A stretch of DNA of 64,000 nucleotides from Gaeumannomyces sp. JS-464 (taxonomy: Eukaryota; Ascomycota; Sordariomycetes; Magnaporthales; Magnaporthaceae). Position 1 is the first letter of the stretch, and each line of letters opens with the position of its first letter. The stretch spans positions 3,720,001-3,784,000 of the forward strand of contig NGZR01000005.1 of assembly GCA_002197995.1 (NCBI GenBank), written 5' to 3'. The translations under genes were made by a program, and so were the position numbers. This document shows, piece after piece, positions 44,171 to 56,900 of the stretch. Under the pieces are notes generated by a model. That model saw nothing but the letters and a program-made list of their open reading frames with translations, was not told where the DNA came from and did no database searches.

Positions 44171-47100
44171 TTTTTTGTGTGACAGGCTCGGTGGAGCCTG
44201 GCTTCCCCATTGCTCGAGCGTGACAACGCTCAAGGATTCAGAGGTGGCATAACGGAGGCTCCATGGCAGTCGCCGGATCACTCCACAGCCTTTGCGCCCC
44301 AGCCAAGGGAGTCTCGGGCTCGCTGAATCTGGATCGTGATTACATGGCGGTGAGGTGGATTATGCGATTACGCCGTGGGCTTGGAGCTTATTTGTTTATC
44401 CTTCCCTGCCTGTCTGCCTCATGAGGCTGCTCTGGTCCCCCAGCTGAAGGTGAGGCGCCAGACGGGCGGTGTTGGCAGACGGGTCAGAAAGCCAGTTTGG
44501 TTCAAGCAGAGGTAGGAAACTAAGCCGCCAATCATCACCGTTGACTTGAATCTTGGGCGAAGCGTGTTGTTTGCACCAGACAGAAACCTTGGCTCACCCG
44601 CCGACCTTGAATATCCCGCACGCACAGGCATACGAGCCCGCTAGCTTGGCGGGTTTGTTCGGCTCGCCAATGCGGCGGAGAAGAGGCTGGTCACATCACG
44701 CATCCCAAAATGGGTGTTCCCACATGCCCTCCTTGCTCACAAAACCGTGGGCCTGTCGGCTTTGCCATCCGGTTTGCATGGGACTATCCTTGCCCGCGCA
44801 GACTCTCGGAACCAATCGCCAGGGCCGTTGAGACTGCCCCGTCACCCCGTCCAGCCAGCCAGCCTGCCACCCTGCCTGCGAATTCGGCATGCAGGGCAAA
44901 AAAAGAGACCTCGCAGAGAACAGCGAGCCACCCGCCCGCCGTCCACCCAACTTCTGGATCCTCTAATCAAAGGTGCATGCCGTACTGTGTCAATAGATGC
45001 CAGACAGGACTTCTTACATGGCGCAGAGAGGGCGCGCCCCGAGTCATTTAGCCGGGTGTTCTTCAGAAACGCTGCGAGGGCGGTTAAAAACCGAGCGGGC
45101 GGCGACCAAGCGATGCATGGGCTGTCGATTTCGATGGATCCTGCAAGGCAGGGTCGTTTGGATGCGAGGGTGACATCGACATGTGGGTAATGCGTTAGAT
45201 TCTGTAAGTGGCACCTCCGTGTTGCAGTGCGCCGCCGAGTATTATTTTCTCTCTCGCTCCGTAGGGTGGGCTCACGTGTCTGTCTTGCTCTATGTAGTCT
45301 TGCTCTATGTACATGGTGAGCTCGCGTGCACAACGTGGTAAACCGCCGAGGAGCATGCAGGGAAAGATGAGCCGTTTGGGCTTGAATACGGGCCCTCGAG
45401 TGGTTCCCTGGAGAGGGAGAGCACGGTTGCTCCTCGTGTGCTGGGTGGGCGTGTGCGGTAGCGGTGTCTGGTGTCTGGTGTGAGAATGTGTGGAGTGGTG
45501 TGTGTGTGGGCGGGTTGTTGGCGGCTGCATGGTGATGATGCTTCGAGTGCGCTGTGCGTATGACTCAAACGCCGCCGCCTCTCCCCGTTTACACCGCGAC
45601 TTGGGCTTAAGTCAACTCGATCCGTCTAGAAAGTCCGCCTGCGTGGGGGTTTGGTCCTTCTCCCTGCCGATCCTGCGGCGCCTGCACGGCTTGCTTCTTC
45701 TCAGCTCAAAGCAGGACCTGGTCCCTTGGGTGGTCACGCGCAGTTCCTCTCCCCTTGGTGTGGTCTGCCCCTGTGTGCAATGGAGGAGCGGACTCTGCGG
45801 CAGATGGCAGTGGGGGAAGGGGACATGGCCGCGGAGGGGCGGCAATGCTGAGCACCGTGCCATTAACTGGCAGCGGAAATCCGGTCACCGAGTGGTTTCG
45901 ATGCATCCTGGCAGGCTGGATCGCAGAGCGGAGCCAACAGAGTTCCCGCCACGCGTTCTTGGCTCTTTGCACGCGCGACAGGTGCGCCATCGAGTCAAGC
46001 AGGAGGTTGAGGTGGATGCGCTGCGGGCGCACACAGTCGTCAAGCGCCCGCCTCCTTGCAACTGTGGTGCTAAAAAGTTGACGGTACCGGCCTCGCGGTT
46101 GCGTGTCGGGCACACCCCTCTTTGGGTGCCCAGACCCGTCAGGTACAGGCAGGCAAGAGTGTACCTCCCCACCGAGCCACCAACGTTGGGCTGGACATGC
46201 GTCGTCCGAGGTGAGTTTGGTCACGACAAAGGGTAGAGTTCTAGTCCACGGCAGGGACTCATTCGGCTGTGCACACGCAGAGTAATGTGCGTCAAGAAGG
46301 TATCGCAAAGAAGCCGGGTCAAAGTCAAAATGAATGCATTCGAGATTCGGTCCCTGCCTGCCCAGGCCCATGACTTCGTCTCTCGTCGGTCCTAAAAGCA
46401 TGCGAGAGCGATGGCATGTGCAGAGGCCGGGGACAGCGGAGGGCGCTGTGCTTTGCAGGCGAGCGTGGGGTCGGCCAGGAAGAGGAGGGTGTGGAGGAGA
46501 CTTGGACCGGAGCTGGCACACGATCGGAAACGACACAGCAGGGAGTACGCTTGCATCGCTTGTTGATGAGCCGGATGCAGCCCACGTCAAGAGGCCAACT
46601 TTTGCTCTGATCGACCAGGCGTTTTGTTTGCCTCTCGTCATCAGGGCGGCGCCATCTCCATCTCTTGAGCCTTGATCCGTCGGGAGAGCCGGGGGCCATG
46701 TCGACCGACTGGAGTCGGCATCGCCCTTTTTGGAAGTGATGGGGACGGGGCAGGCGTTGATGTCGTAGAGCATCGAGGCAGGAGGAGAGCCCTCGGCGCC
46801 TTGCGACATACACATGCACACCGACCGTCACCACGACCGGGGTTGCCCGGTCGCCGTCCAAGCACTTCAGATGGGTGATTGCTGGGTCTCCACAGGATGC
46901 TGGCGGCCGGCACCAATCTACGGCACTGTGCGCAGATGAACAAGTTTAGAGAGCCTGGGCAACTGTCATCGACACGGGCGGCCAACGGAAGCGCTCTTTC
47001 GGAGCGTGGCCGTCGAGAGTGGTTGCTTTCCGGAAGCATGCGTGCGTCCCCCGGGGAAAGCAAACATACAGAGTACTCAGGAGTGGCTGGACTTGGGGGC

Positions 47101-48606
47101 GTGGAAGAAGGTTGCGGTAGGCAAACGGGATCGATGGCGGTGGGCGGGGGTCAGCAACCAAGGATATTGTCGATTTAATACCTGGTCGGCCATTGGTCAG
47201 GCTTGTGTGCTTCAACCTACCGTGTGAATACTAAATCATCCCAACTAAAGGTATTTTCCACCCTCCTGCGCAGTGGTGGTGGATTTGGGATGTTGACCTC
47301 AAGCCTCGCCTGGCTGCTTGACGGTCGGACAGATCCTGGGACCCTCCAGGCGCTACATGGGTGGCGCCAGGCGCGATGCGACTCCCACATATCCGTAGCG
47401 TCCTGTGGTGCATGTGCAGACACACTCAGACTGTAGGCAGAGCCTAGCAGGGAGGTCGCTCGTCGCTCTTGGTCTTGACAGAGTGACAAGAAGAACCCCA
47501 GGCCAGTCCCTCGAGCAAAACGTGGCATCCAGCCCACGTCTGTCGAAGGGAGTCCCCAGCTTTCGCGCCGCCGTTCGTCGCGGTCCCCCGCCGTCGCCAA
47601 GTGGAAAAGCAAACCAGATAGACGCACGATTAGAAAGGCGATGGCACCTGGCCCCATGAACTGAACCGGCCGGCACATGGATCTTGTTGCGTTGTGTGGA
47701 TGCTGTTTCCATCCCCCATCCTCACCCTCGAGCCGCCCCCGAATCCACCCGTCCATCCCCTTCCCCCGGCAGGCGCTTGTCAAACCGTCATATTCCCTTG
47801 ATGCCCCTGGGCCATCTGCTCTCTGGGCTGACATCGATCTGCAACTGCACCTTTACCGTGTCTTGCGTGGATATTTCGACAGTCGCGCGTCGCTCTTCGC
47901 CCGCGCCTCCACCCCGGGCTTCGTCCTTCACCCTGGCCCGACTCTAACTGGACCATTTCCTTCACTGTCGTCGACATCGACAAGTACACTCAGACCAGGT
48001 GTTTTCTTGCTTCTCTGGCGTAGTGTCTTGCGGCGACCTACTTTTACTTGCTACCCCTTTTCACCATCCGTGTGCGTCCTTGAAAGTGCTTCCTGTGCCG
48101 TTTCCCAGCGCTCTTGCTCGGCGGCGTCGGGTATTGCCAGAGTTGGCAGTGTCTCGCCACGACTTGCACCAACCTCGGAAGAAACACGGCTGCGACGGAT
48201 AGCAGCCAGAAGCGAAAACGCCCGCGGCAACACCAGGAATCACCAACAGCCGCTCCATCACGAGCTGATAAAAAGCCGTGATTTCATTGCGGCGACACCA
48301 GCACAGGCTCTCTGCGCGAGAGCGATCCCGCCGCTCCTGGGTGTTCTCCTCTTGGGCCATTCTTTTGCCGGGCCAGGTACCTCCGGTACTCCTCTGACCT
48401 GGCTGCACGCGCCAGCGACTCGGGGCGTGGTTGCCACATTAGTCATTGACTTACACCGCCGAGCGAGGCAAGCAAATCCAGGCAAACGGTAGTTACGCAG
48501 TGCACAAACGGGAGACTGGAAACGGGAACCCTCGCTCGACTCATTCATTACCAACCGAAGGCCTGATCGAAGCCGAGTTTCGAGGCACACCCCACGAATC
48601 CACCGG

Positions 48607-48630
48607 CCAGCCAGCCAGCCAGCCAGCCAG
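48607..48630 (+). repeat. (CCAG)6 microsatellite
   Basis: Six perfect CCAG units about 260 bp before the SFP1 ATG, possibly within its 5' leader. Confidence 0.9.
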
Positions 48631-48889
48631 ATCTTAGCTCGGCCAGACGGCATTGAAAGCGGGCTGTTTGCCCGTTCCCTCGACCATCCGTACCTTAGTT
48701 CTAGAGAACATCCATCAGTCCTATTGCCCTCGACAGCCATCCCTTCTCTGGCGGATCCCCTCGATCGCTTCGAGAGCCTGCCAGCCTGCCCGGGGCTCGA
48801 CTTGACGCTGCTAGCTCCCCAACGAACAGCATCTAGACACACCGCACACCCCCTCGCACCACCTGCAACACCCCCAGCTAGGCCGCACT

Positions 48890-51664
48890 ATGGTGACAGG
48901 CGCGCTCCGTGGTTGGTTTGGCGCAAGTACCGAGGCCCCGTTCGGCCGGGGCTCGTCAGCAGTGGCCACCTCCAGCCCCAGCAGTGCCAACTCCAGCACC
49001 ACCAGTCCCAGTCCCAGGCCCAGCAGCGCCAGCAATAGCGGAGCCCGACCCAGCGCTGCGGCAGCCGATAGTTACAGCATTAACCGTTATCGCGCGTCAC
49101 CTAATAACGACGGTCGCCCTCCTCCATCCCGCTCCCTCTCACCGTCGCTCCATCAATCCACCCCATCGGCGTCGCCTTCGCCACAGCCCGCCACGCCCAG
49201 GTCGCCCGCCGTCAACGCCGACCACAAGGCCGAGGCCACGAAGCCCATCGACATCGCTTTGCAACCACCCTCGCTTGCGCTCTCGTCGCTCCGTGAGTCG
49301 CTGCCGTCCGCATCCGTGCCCTTTTGCCACAATCGCCCCCACGACGACGACGGCCCCGACGACGTGATCCTCCTCGACGCCGACCTCTTCGCACACCTAC
49401 CCGCCGACATGACTGCCGGCGCCGTCGACTCGGCCATGGGCCGCAGTCGTCAGGACTCCTTCGTCAGCGCCGGCCCCAAGCCCATCTCCATGGCCAATCC
49501 CAATCGCACCGACAACCGGCCTCGGCGGGAAAGTGTGGGCGGCAGCTTGATGGGAGGCATGAGCTGGGGAGGTCTGTCAGTTAGCAGCTTCATTAGGGAC
49601 GAGTAAGTACCGCCTGACTATTTTTTTGATCTCCTTCCTTCTTTTATTTTTCCGTCTGTGATTTTCCCGGCCCCTTCTTTTATGTCTCTCCGCTGCCATG
49701 CTTCGCTACTCCCTCACGCCGGGCGGTAGGCTGGAATGGGCGCCTCAGTCACATAGTTGTCACTGTCTCGCCTGTGCTCCATGCTGCTCTTATCCCAATG
49801 CGCCCCCGCACGCATGCGCTGCGGCCTCGGATCCGCCCGTAGCGCAACGCCCTCTTGCATGATGCGATGGCTGACCGACGATCTATTTACGCATGGAAAC
49901 GACAGAATTCAGATGACAGGAACCTCGCCGTATCCAGCGCATCAGTCCCCATCACTCCACTCCTCTTCGTACATCCCGAAGCTCGAGGCGAACTTCATGC
50001 GCGACTTCACGTGCTGTGATAGGACATGGCCAACTATGCATGACCTTCTTACTCACTATGAGGAGAGCCACACTCCCATGGCGCCTGCTCGGAATGGCTC
50101 TCAGATTTCCGCTGGTCAGCAGAACTTGAAGACGTCATCTGCCCGGGGAATCTCCTCCGCAACAGGCTTCGGCGCGGCCCAGCAGGCTAGCCGCCTAGGC
50201 CAGCCACTGCTTGGCCAGCAGCCTAGAACGGCCCCCGGCTCGGTTGCCAGTGCGAGCCCGGGCGCAGGTATGAACCTGGGCGGGATTCAGCAGATGATGC
50301 GCCAGCAGCAGCAACAACAGCAGCGGCCGCAGCAACCGCAGGCGCATCAGCAAGGAATCCAGTCAACTCCTTCAAAGCTCATGTCGCAGCTGGACGACCA
50401 TCTCGACGCCGTGGGCGACATGGAGATGGACGACCCCGTCGGAATCATGGACATGGACGACAGCAGCAGCAACCAAAGGACAGCCGCCTCCATGCAGCAA
50501 GCTCGTCAAATGTTTGGCCAGCAACAGCGTCCGCAGCTGCAGCTCAATGGCACGCCGGGACTTTCGCACCAGGGCCTCCGCACCTCGCAGCCGTCGACGC
50601 CCTCGGCTGCCAACTTCGGCTTCCAGGACCCAACAGTGTCGTCTGTCAACACGCCAACCCTCACCACCCATCAGAGCGTGGCTCCGAGATCTCAGTTCGG
50701 CCAGAGCAGCCCTTTCCCCTCAGCCGAGGACATGGATGATGATATCCCGGGCATGCCCATGCAGATGAACCTGGGCAACATGAACCTCAACAGTAGTCAA
50801 TTCGGGCTGGGCTTTGACAATACTAACCTGAACTGCATTCAAGACCCCGGAAAGCGACTTTTCAGTCCGAACGGCGGCAACTCGCAGCAGGCTCAGGCTC
50901 AGGCTCAGCAAGCGCAGCAGCAACAACAGCAACTCGCCCAGCAGCGGCTACTGCAACAGCAACTGGCAGCGTTCAACCTCGACCAGCTACCCCCAGGAAC
51001 TGACACCCAGGCTCTGCTGCAGCACATGAGGGAAATGATGTTGCCTGAGGAGAACAAGCCCTACAAGTGCCCCGTCATCGGCTGTGAAAAGGCCTACAAG
51101 AACCAAAACGGTCTCAAGTACGTTGCACCTCAACTGGTCCATCAGATGAGGCCACCATCCCAGCCAGGCACCCCATATCATCCCTTCCCTACATCAGCTT
51201 GCGTCAAGTCGCCACCCAACAAGGATCTAACCCGATATCATTTCCCTACAGGTACCACAAGACCCATGGACACGCGACACAGCAGCTGCACGAGAACGGA
51301 GACGGCACCTTCTCGATTGTCAACCCCGAAACATCAGCCCCTTATCCTGGAACGATGGGCATGGAGAAGGAGAAGCCATTCAAGTGCGAGATCTGCGGAA
51401 AGCGGTACAAGAACCTCAACGGACTCAAATACGTAAGCATCTAGTACCCTACCTTCCATTCCCCGGCAGGCCATGACTAACAACAGACTACCCCACCAAT
51501 AGCATAAAGCACACTCGCCCCTCTGCGACCCCGAGCTGAAGCTGCAGCACCAAAACGCCCTTGCGGTGGCGGCGGCGGCGGCGGCGCTCAACCCAAACCA
51601 GCTCGCCGCGCTCAGCCTAGGCTTACATGGCCTACCCAACATCGGCGAAGAGTCCATGCTCTAG
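48890..51664 (+). CDS. SFP1: SFP1-type C2H2 zinc-finger transcription factor
   Basis: A nuclear transcription factor. In yeast Sfp1 couples nutrient and TORC1 signals to ribosomal-protein and ribosome-biogenesis genes. Exons 48890-49602, 49909-51117, 51252-51432 and 51503-51664 join in phase to 754 residues, without frame breaks. The N-terminal 240 residues are Ser/Pro-rich. A degenerate finger ([20 protein letters not shown], then ESH) lies at residues 271-293. The middle is Gln-rich (runs at about 365-390 and 560-600). Two classical fingers follow: Cys625/Cys630 with His643/His648 ([20 protein letters not shown]) and Cys686/Cys689 with His702/His705 ([20 protein letters not shown]). The paired NGLKYHK fingers near the C-terminus and the CC-type finger upstream are typical of Sfp1 orthologs. 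Introns 2 and 3 cut the two fingers four bases apart in the equivalent NGLKY position. An 8-kb gene-free stretch precedes it. Confidence 0.85.
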
Positions 51665-53986
51665 GGGTAGCGCGGGAGGTTGGCTTTTCACAGCGCATAC
51701 CACCCACGTTGCATCTCTGCAGCCCTCTCGGGTTCAACGTTGATCCCGCCGGTTTGCAAGCCAGTACCCTTACTTGCATTTCCATCAAGTACCATCCATC
51801 GGAAGTCTCCCTACCTCCTTCGGCGTTTATTTCTCGTCCCTTCCATGCTGCATTGAGTTAAGCGGCATTTCCCCTGAATGATACCCACAGCCCTTCACAC
51901 CCCTTCCCACCCCATCACATTAATTCCCCATAGACTGGCAGTACCCCTAAAATCAGACCTTCCCACATTATCGGGGAGAGATGCCCAAGGACTCACGACA
52001 ACCCATGCGGGCCTAGAGAGACAGGATTCATTGAAGCAGTTCCCGTTTGTGTTGTTACCCAAAAGTATATGTTGCTCTTTCTGTCATGTTTTCTTGTATT
52101 GGGTTTTGGAATTTTGCCACGCCTCGTGCTCGGTTCCAGGGTACCTCTAATATCGCTGCCGTTATGTCTTGCTTTTGGTCCTTTGGCGGGGTTTCTTCAG
52201 TTATCTGCTTTTTCGTTGCCTTTTTCTCTCTTTTTTCTCCCGATCTCTCTACTCCTTGTTTGCACTATCTTCTTCTGTGGTTATATTTCCCGCAAGCTGT
52301 GTTGGTAGATGATTTTTCTTACGGCGATACGATTTAGACAGGGGATTGATTGGAATATGCGGGAAAAGTAACTGGAGGGGAGGCGTTCAAAAGGAAAAGG
52401 ATGGCTACTGTTTCACCACACGATTCTTCACATACCTGAATCTTCCAACTCGTCGAATACCATCTCTCCCAAACCAGCAGACATGCTAGACTGTAGTGCT
52501 TGCCAGTTGTATAGAAATCGAGTTGTTCGAGTAATTGTATGTGGCCCAATTGTATTTGCCTAATTGCCGTAGCGAGTTTTGGCTATGACTTTGCCCTAGA
52601 TCTGCGCCACCGTTTGTGACATGGCCAATGCACGGTGATGAGCAGCTCGTTAGCTACCGTTCTTTCGCCCCGCGATTCCCCGTTACTTGCATCTGTAGCC
52701 GAATTTGCGCGTAAAATTGTTGCAGTTGATTTCCAAACGAGCTTCGCTTCCCGCTCCTCTATGGATACTAAACAAATGATCAGTTGGGCGACATCTGGGT
52801 ACAGTGTTTATACGTAAGCCCGGGTACTTTAGGGGTTTCTGGAAGGGTTGCGAGCCTTTTAAAGTACTAAAGTATTGCAACTAGCGTCAGTATAATAAGT
52901 GACGTGAGTCAAGGCTTAACGATCTGCGTCGGGGAGGCAATGGCTACGATTTGGTAGTGCACTCATGGTCAATACCGTCTCAAAAAGGGTATGATAACAA
53001 TGAGTTAACTCCGCAGCTGACTGAGGACATGTGTGTCTGCTAGACAACGGAACGATATACATGGAAGATTATGTTATGTCCCACAGCAGTGCGGGTAGCA
53101 TGGTCGCGGGGAGTCTAGCTTGTGCTCGTCATAGTGCTCAGTAGGTTGTTGGTGGTTGCTTTACCAAAGGTCCTAGGATTGACCAAACAATTCGTTTCTC
53201 TTCAGAACGGCCTTTCCTCTTCGGCACCCTTATTACCAGCCAACCTGACAGCGGGTCTTAAGCATCATTATCTACCACAAAGTCAGGGGCCGGTCCGTCA
53301 GTTTGCCTACACGGGCCCCTGTCATCTACCTATTATTCTGGGCCATTTTAATTCCACTTCTGTAAGGGAACACGGTGACAATCCGAGGCCGCTTGAAAGT
53401 GCCATTCGTTGATTCAGATGCAGTTCCGAAGTCTTAGTGAAAGGAAGGGACGGACTTGACTCACCGCTAGAGCAATTTTCCGTGGCGACTGACTCGGCGT
53501 TTCCCCGCTCGAGTGCGCTGCAAACCAAGCACGAGGGACGCTGCCTCAGGCACCAAATCGCGATTCCACCTTCGGCGGCCCGCCTGGAACTTTGGCACTT
53601 TCAGCTTCAGTTTGCGTGAATCTGGTGCGACGCCTCTTTTTGCCGCATTCAGTATTTTTCCTCGTTCTGCGCCATTCTGACTTTTCTTTCCACGGCAAGC
53701 GACGCCTGCGAAGCCTAGCGATTGATTTTTTCGGATATTCCGACGGCCTATACTGTTCTGACTTCGACCTGTACGATACCTGCCGACAGCGCGACTCGAC
53801 CGAACCCGCTACCGCGACCAGCGAATCTACCTATCCCTCAGACTGGCCTTCAGATTCCCATCACCCGCCGCCTGCGCGAACAAACTATGACCTGATCCGC
53901 ACCCGACGCCTCGCGCGCAGTCGTCGGAGGAAGTGAGGAGGAGAGACGCATGAACCTGCCGCGCTACCAACCGCAGCACCGCCATC
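51665..53986. other. Intergenic region SFP1-TAF1
   Basis: 2.3 kb without a supported gene. The first about 700 bp are probably the SFP1 3' UTR, with T-rich stretches around 52070-52330. The part 53560-53980 is probably the TAF1 promoter and 5' leader. It is AT-richer near 52840-53110. Confidence 0.4.
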
Positions 53987-56900
53987 ATGGCGCAGGCCGA
54001 GACGAAGGTGTCCGTAAAGGACGAGGGCGTCAACATTCTGCCGCGCGATGACAAGGACTGGGAGCGGCAGGACCGCCTGGATGAGGAGGAGATGCAGCGC
54101 TTTTTCCAAGGCCAGGTCGAAGGCTTGTCTGGCGGCGGCGGCGGCATCCAGCTCCCCGACGACGATCACGAGTTCGACCAGACCGGCAAGGCCGACGACG
54201 CCCAGGACTTCGAGGACTTTAGCGACGACGAGCTCCCCGAGGAAGAAGACGCGAGCGGCGCCCGACCTCCCCCTCCACCGACATCCCCGGCCTTACGGAC
54301 GACGGCGGCACAAGCAACGATGCTGACGACCTGTGGGGCGAGGGCGATGATCGCGAGTCCTCGCCTCTGCACATGGGCGCGCCATCTTCACCTCCCGCGG
54401 AGCCGGCGGACGTCGCTGACGTTGAAGACACGGGCCCAGGCCCAGATGCTGATGCCCAAGCCAGTGCGGATGGTGCCGAGCCATCACGCCCACAGCCCAG
54501 CGATTTCGACATCAACTTCCCTCAGGCCGACTTCTCGCTGAATCAAGACCCGGACATCCCGGCTGTCGCGCAGACAGAGCTCGAGCTTGTCAGGTCTGTC
54601 TGGCCCACCTTCGACACTGGGACGTACTTCGACTGGAACCGTTTGTTGCCTCCCAAGAAGGCGACTTGGGTCGGCAAGAAGGCGCAGCGAGCCCCCAAAC
54701 CACTAGCACCCACAAAGCTCAGCCTGGACCTCGATGTGGACCAGGAGAAGGCCTTTCGAATACCCGGGCCGGCGGCCGGAACTACGCGCCAAAAGATCCT
54801 GGATGCTGAAACCAAAGGCCTGGTGTCGCTGTTGGTTCCAGAGCCGGTGGAGGAGGCTGACATCGCCATATTTAGCAAGGAGCTGGAAGACGACACTGAG
54901 GTCGTTGGCGGGTTCACTCTCGCCGACATCGAAACCATCTGCTACGACTTCGAGTCCATGATCGATGCAGGACGGCCTCTCTCGCCCCCTCTCACTCCAC
55001 AGCCGAACGGGAATGGCGTCGACACTAAGGATGACGACTGGGATAGAATGTTCCTCGATGAGCCTCCCGCTAAGCGACGGAAGATAGTGGTGGAGAAAGG
55101 TTTGCCACGGGTGCCTCGTTTCGAGGCCCCGAACTTCGACCAGTTCGAGGAGGCGACTGTCCGTGCTGCTAAGCGCGTCCACTTGGACTTTGCGGATCCG
55201 TTCCTCCTCATTGAGGAAGAGCAGGCGCCCAAGCGCCAAAAGCTCAACCGGGCGGGCGGAAAGCGGATGGCCAACGGCCGTTTCGGGCGCGACGTCAAGT
55301 CACGCTTCAACTTCTCCAACGACGAGCATTACGAACAACTCAAGCTCAACCACAAGCACAAGGTGCGGGCGACCATCGGGAACCTGTCGGTCGAGCACAG
55401 CTTGCCAGCCACCAAGCTCTTGTGGCCTTACTACATGGTTCGCCAAGACGGCATCGATCCCTACGAGTACCACCGACCAAGCCTGCAGACCAGCAAGGAA
55501 ATCGGCACGTTCGTGAAGCTTGTGCAGCCCTCGACCCTGAAGCGCAAGGAAAAGAGGATACAGAAGGTCCAGGAAGCCTTCGCCTCGTCAAAGGACCTCA
55601 CGCTGAACGACAACTCGACCGCCGTCCTCTTCGAGTACTGCGAGCAGGTGCCCACCGTCCTGTCCAAGTTCGGAATGGGTAATAAGATCATCAACCACGC
55701 CAGGAAAAGGTCAACACAGACGACGATTCCACCCTGATCGACAAGAAGCAGTATGAGCTTGGCGAGCCCAACATTCTCCTGACCGAAGACAAGTCCCCCT
55801 TTTCCATATTTGGGCGGGTGGACCACGGCGAGGTGGTGCCGACGCTGCAAAACGCCATGTTCCAAGCGCCAATATTCAAGCACAAGCCCAGAAGAACCGA
55901 CTTCCTGTGTGGCCGCAGCCACACGGGGGCGGGCGGGTCAAACTACTACGTGCGCAAGATTGACCACCTTTACGTTGTGGGCCAGAACTTCCCGACCATG
56001 GAAGTGCCGGGCCCACACTCGCGGCGGGTGACAACGCTCTCGAAAAACCGGATGAAGATGATATCGTTCCGCTTGATACATTCTAAGGGTCACGTTGCGC
56101 TCCAGGACATCACTCACCACGTCAAGAACTCGACGGACGCGCAAAATAGGCAAAAGCTGAAAGAATTCCTCAGCTACGAAAGAGAGACGAAGAGCTGGAA
56201 CATCAAGGAGAACGACCAGCTGATGGACAAGGACTCGATCGACAAGATGATCAAGCCCGAAGAGGTGTGCCTTAATGATGCGCACCAGGTGGGCGTCGGG
56301 GAGCTCTTGGTCAACGGCTACACGGTCTCCAGGGTCGATGACAGCGCCGATCAGGAGCTCGGCGATGACAACAACGACGCGTCCTTCGCCAAGTCGATGG
56401 CGCCCTGGTTCACCACCAAGGCATTCATCGATGCATGCGCGGGCAAGGCCATGGTCAGGCTACGGGGCCCCGGAGACCCCACCGGCCATGGTCTCGGCTT
56501 TAGCTTCATAAAAACTTCTATGAAAGGTGGATATATGGAGGCGCTGCAGAGGGACCGTGGGCCGGGGACGACATCCGCGGACTCAATGGCGCTCGAGGCG
56601 CAGCGCAAGGACGCGAACGGTCACTCGTACAATGTCAAGCAACAGGATGAGCTGTACAACAAGGAGATCGGGGAAATCTGGGCCAAGCAGAGGTCCACAC
56701 TGTCAGACCCGACAGAACACGACGACGAGGATCTGCAGCCACAGGAGGACGAGGACGACCGATTCGGCACGGGGGTAGCTGGGACGGGTGCAGATGGGGG
56801 ATCGCAGATAATACCAGCGACGCCAGGCGGCTTCCGGACGGGCGGCGGCAGCTACTCGGCGGTCAACGGCAGTACTGTCATGGACGACAAGACGAGTGTC

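Larger units (their letters stand above)
40666..48889. other. About 8.2 kb without recognisable genes, upstream of SFP1
   Basis: This is the largest gene-free stretch of the window. It lies between two divergent starts (RCF2 minus, SFP1 plus), so it must contain both promoters. Many 150-370-codon open frames exist on both strands (largest 45706-46821 minus), but none has a recognisable domain, splice structure or plausible composition. Small features are a C15 run (43364-43378), an AT-rich T/ATT tract (44107-44170), a 14-bp direct repeat (45283-45296 and 45298-45311) and six CCAG units (48607-48630). The last kilobase is pyrimidine-rich in patches and may be the SFP1 5' UTR. Confidence 0.4.

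Noticed and set aside
45706..46821. 371-codon open frame on the minus strand
   Set aside because: No domain, odd composition, overlapped by other long frames on the opposite strand, and no splice or start context. Expected by chance in GC-rich DNA.
47677..48492. 271-codon open frame upstream of SFP1
   Set aside because: Pro/Ser-rich text without domains in what is probably the SFP1 leader region.
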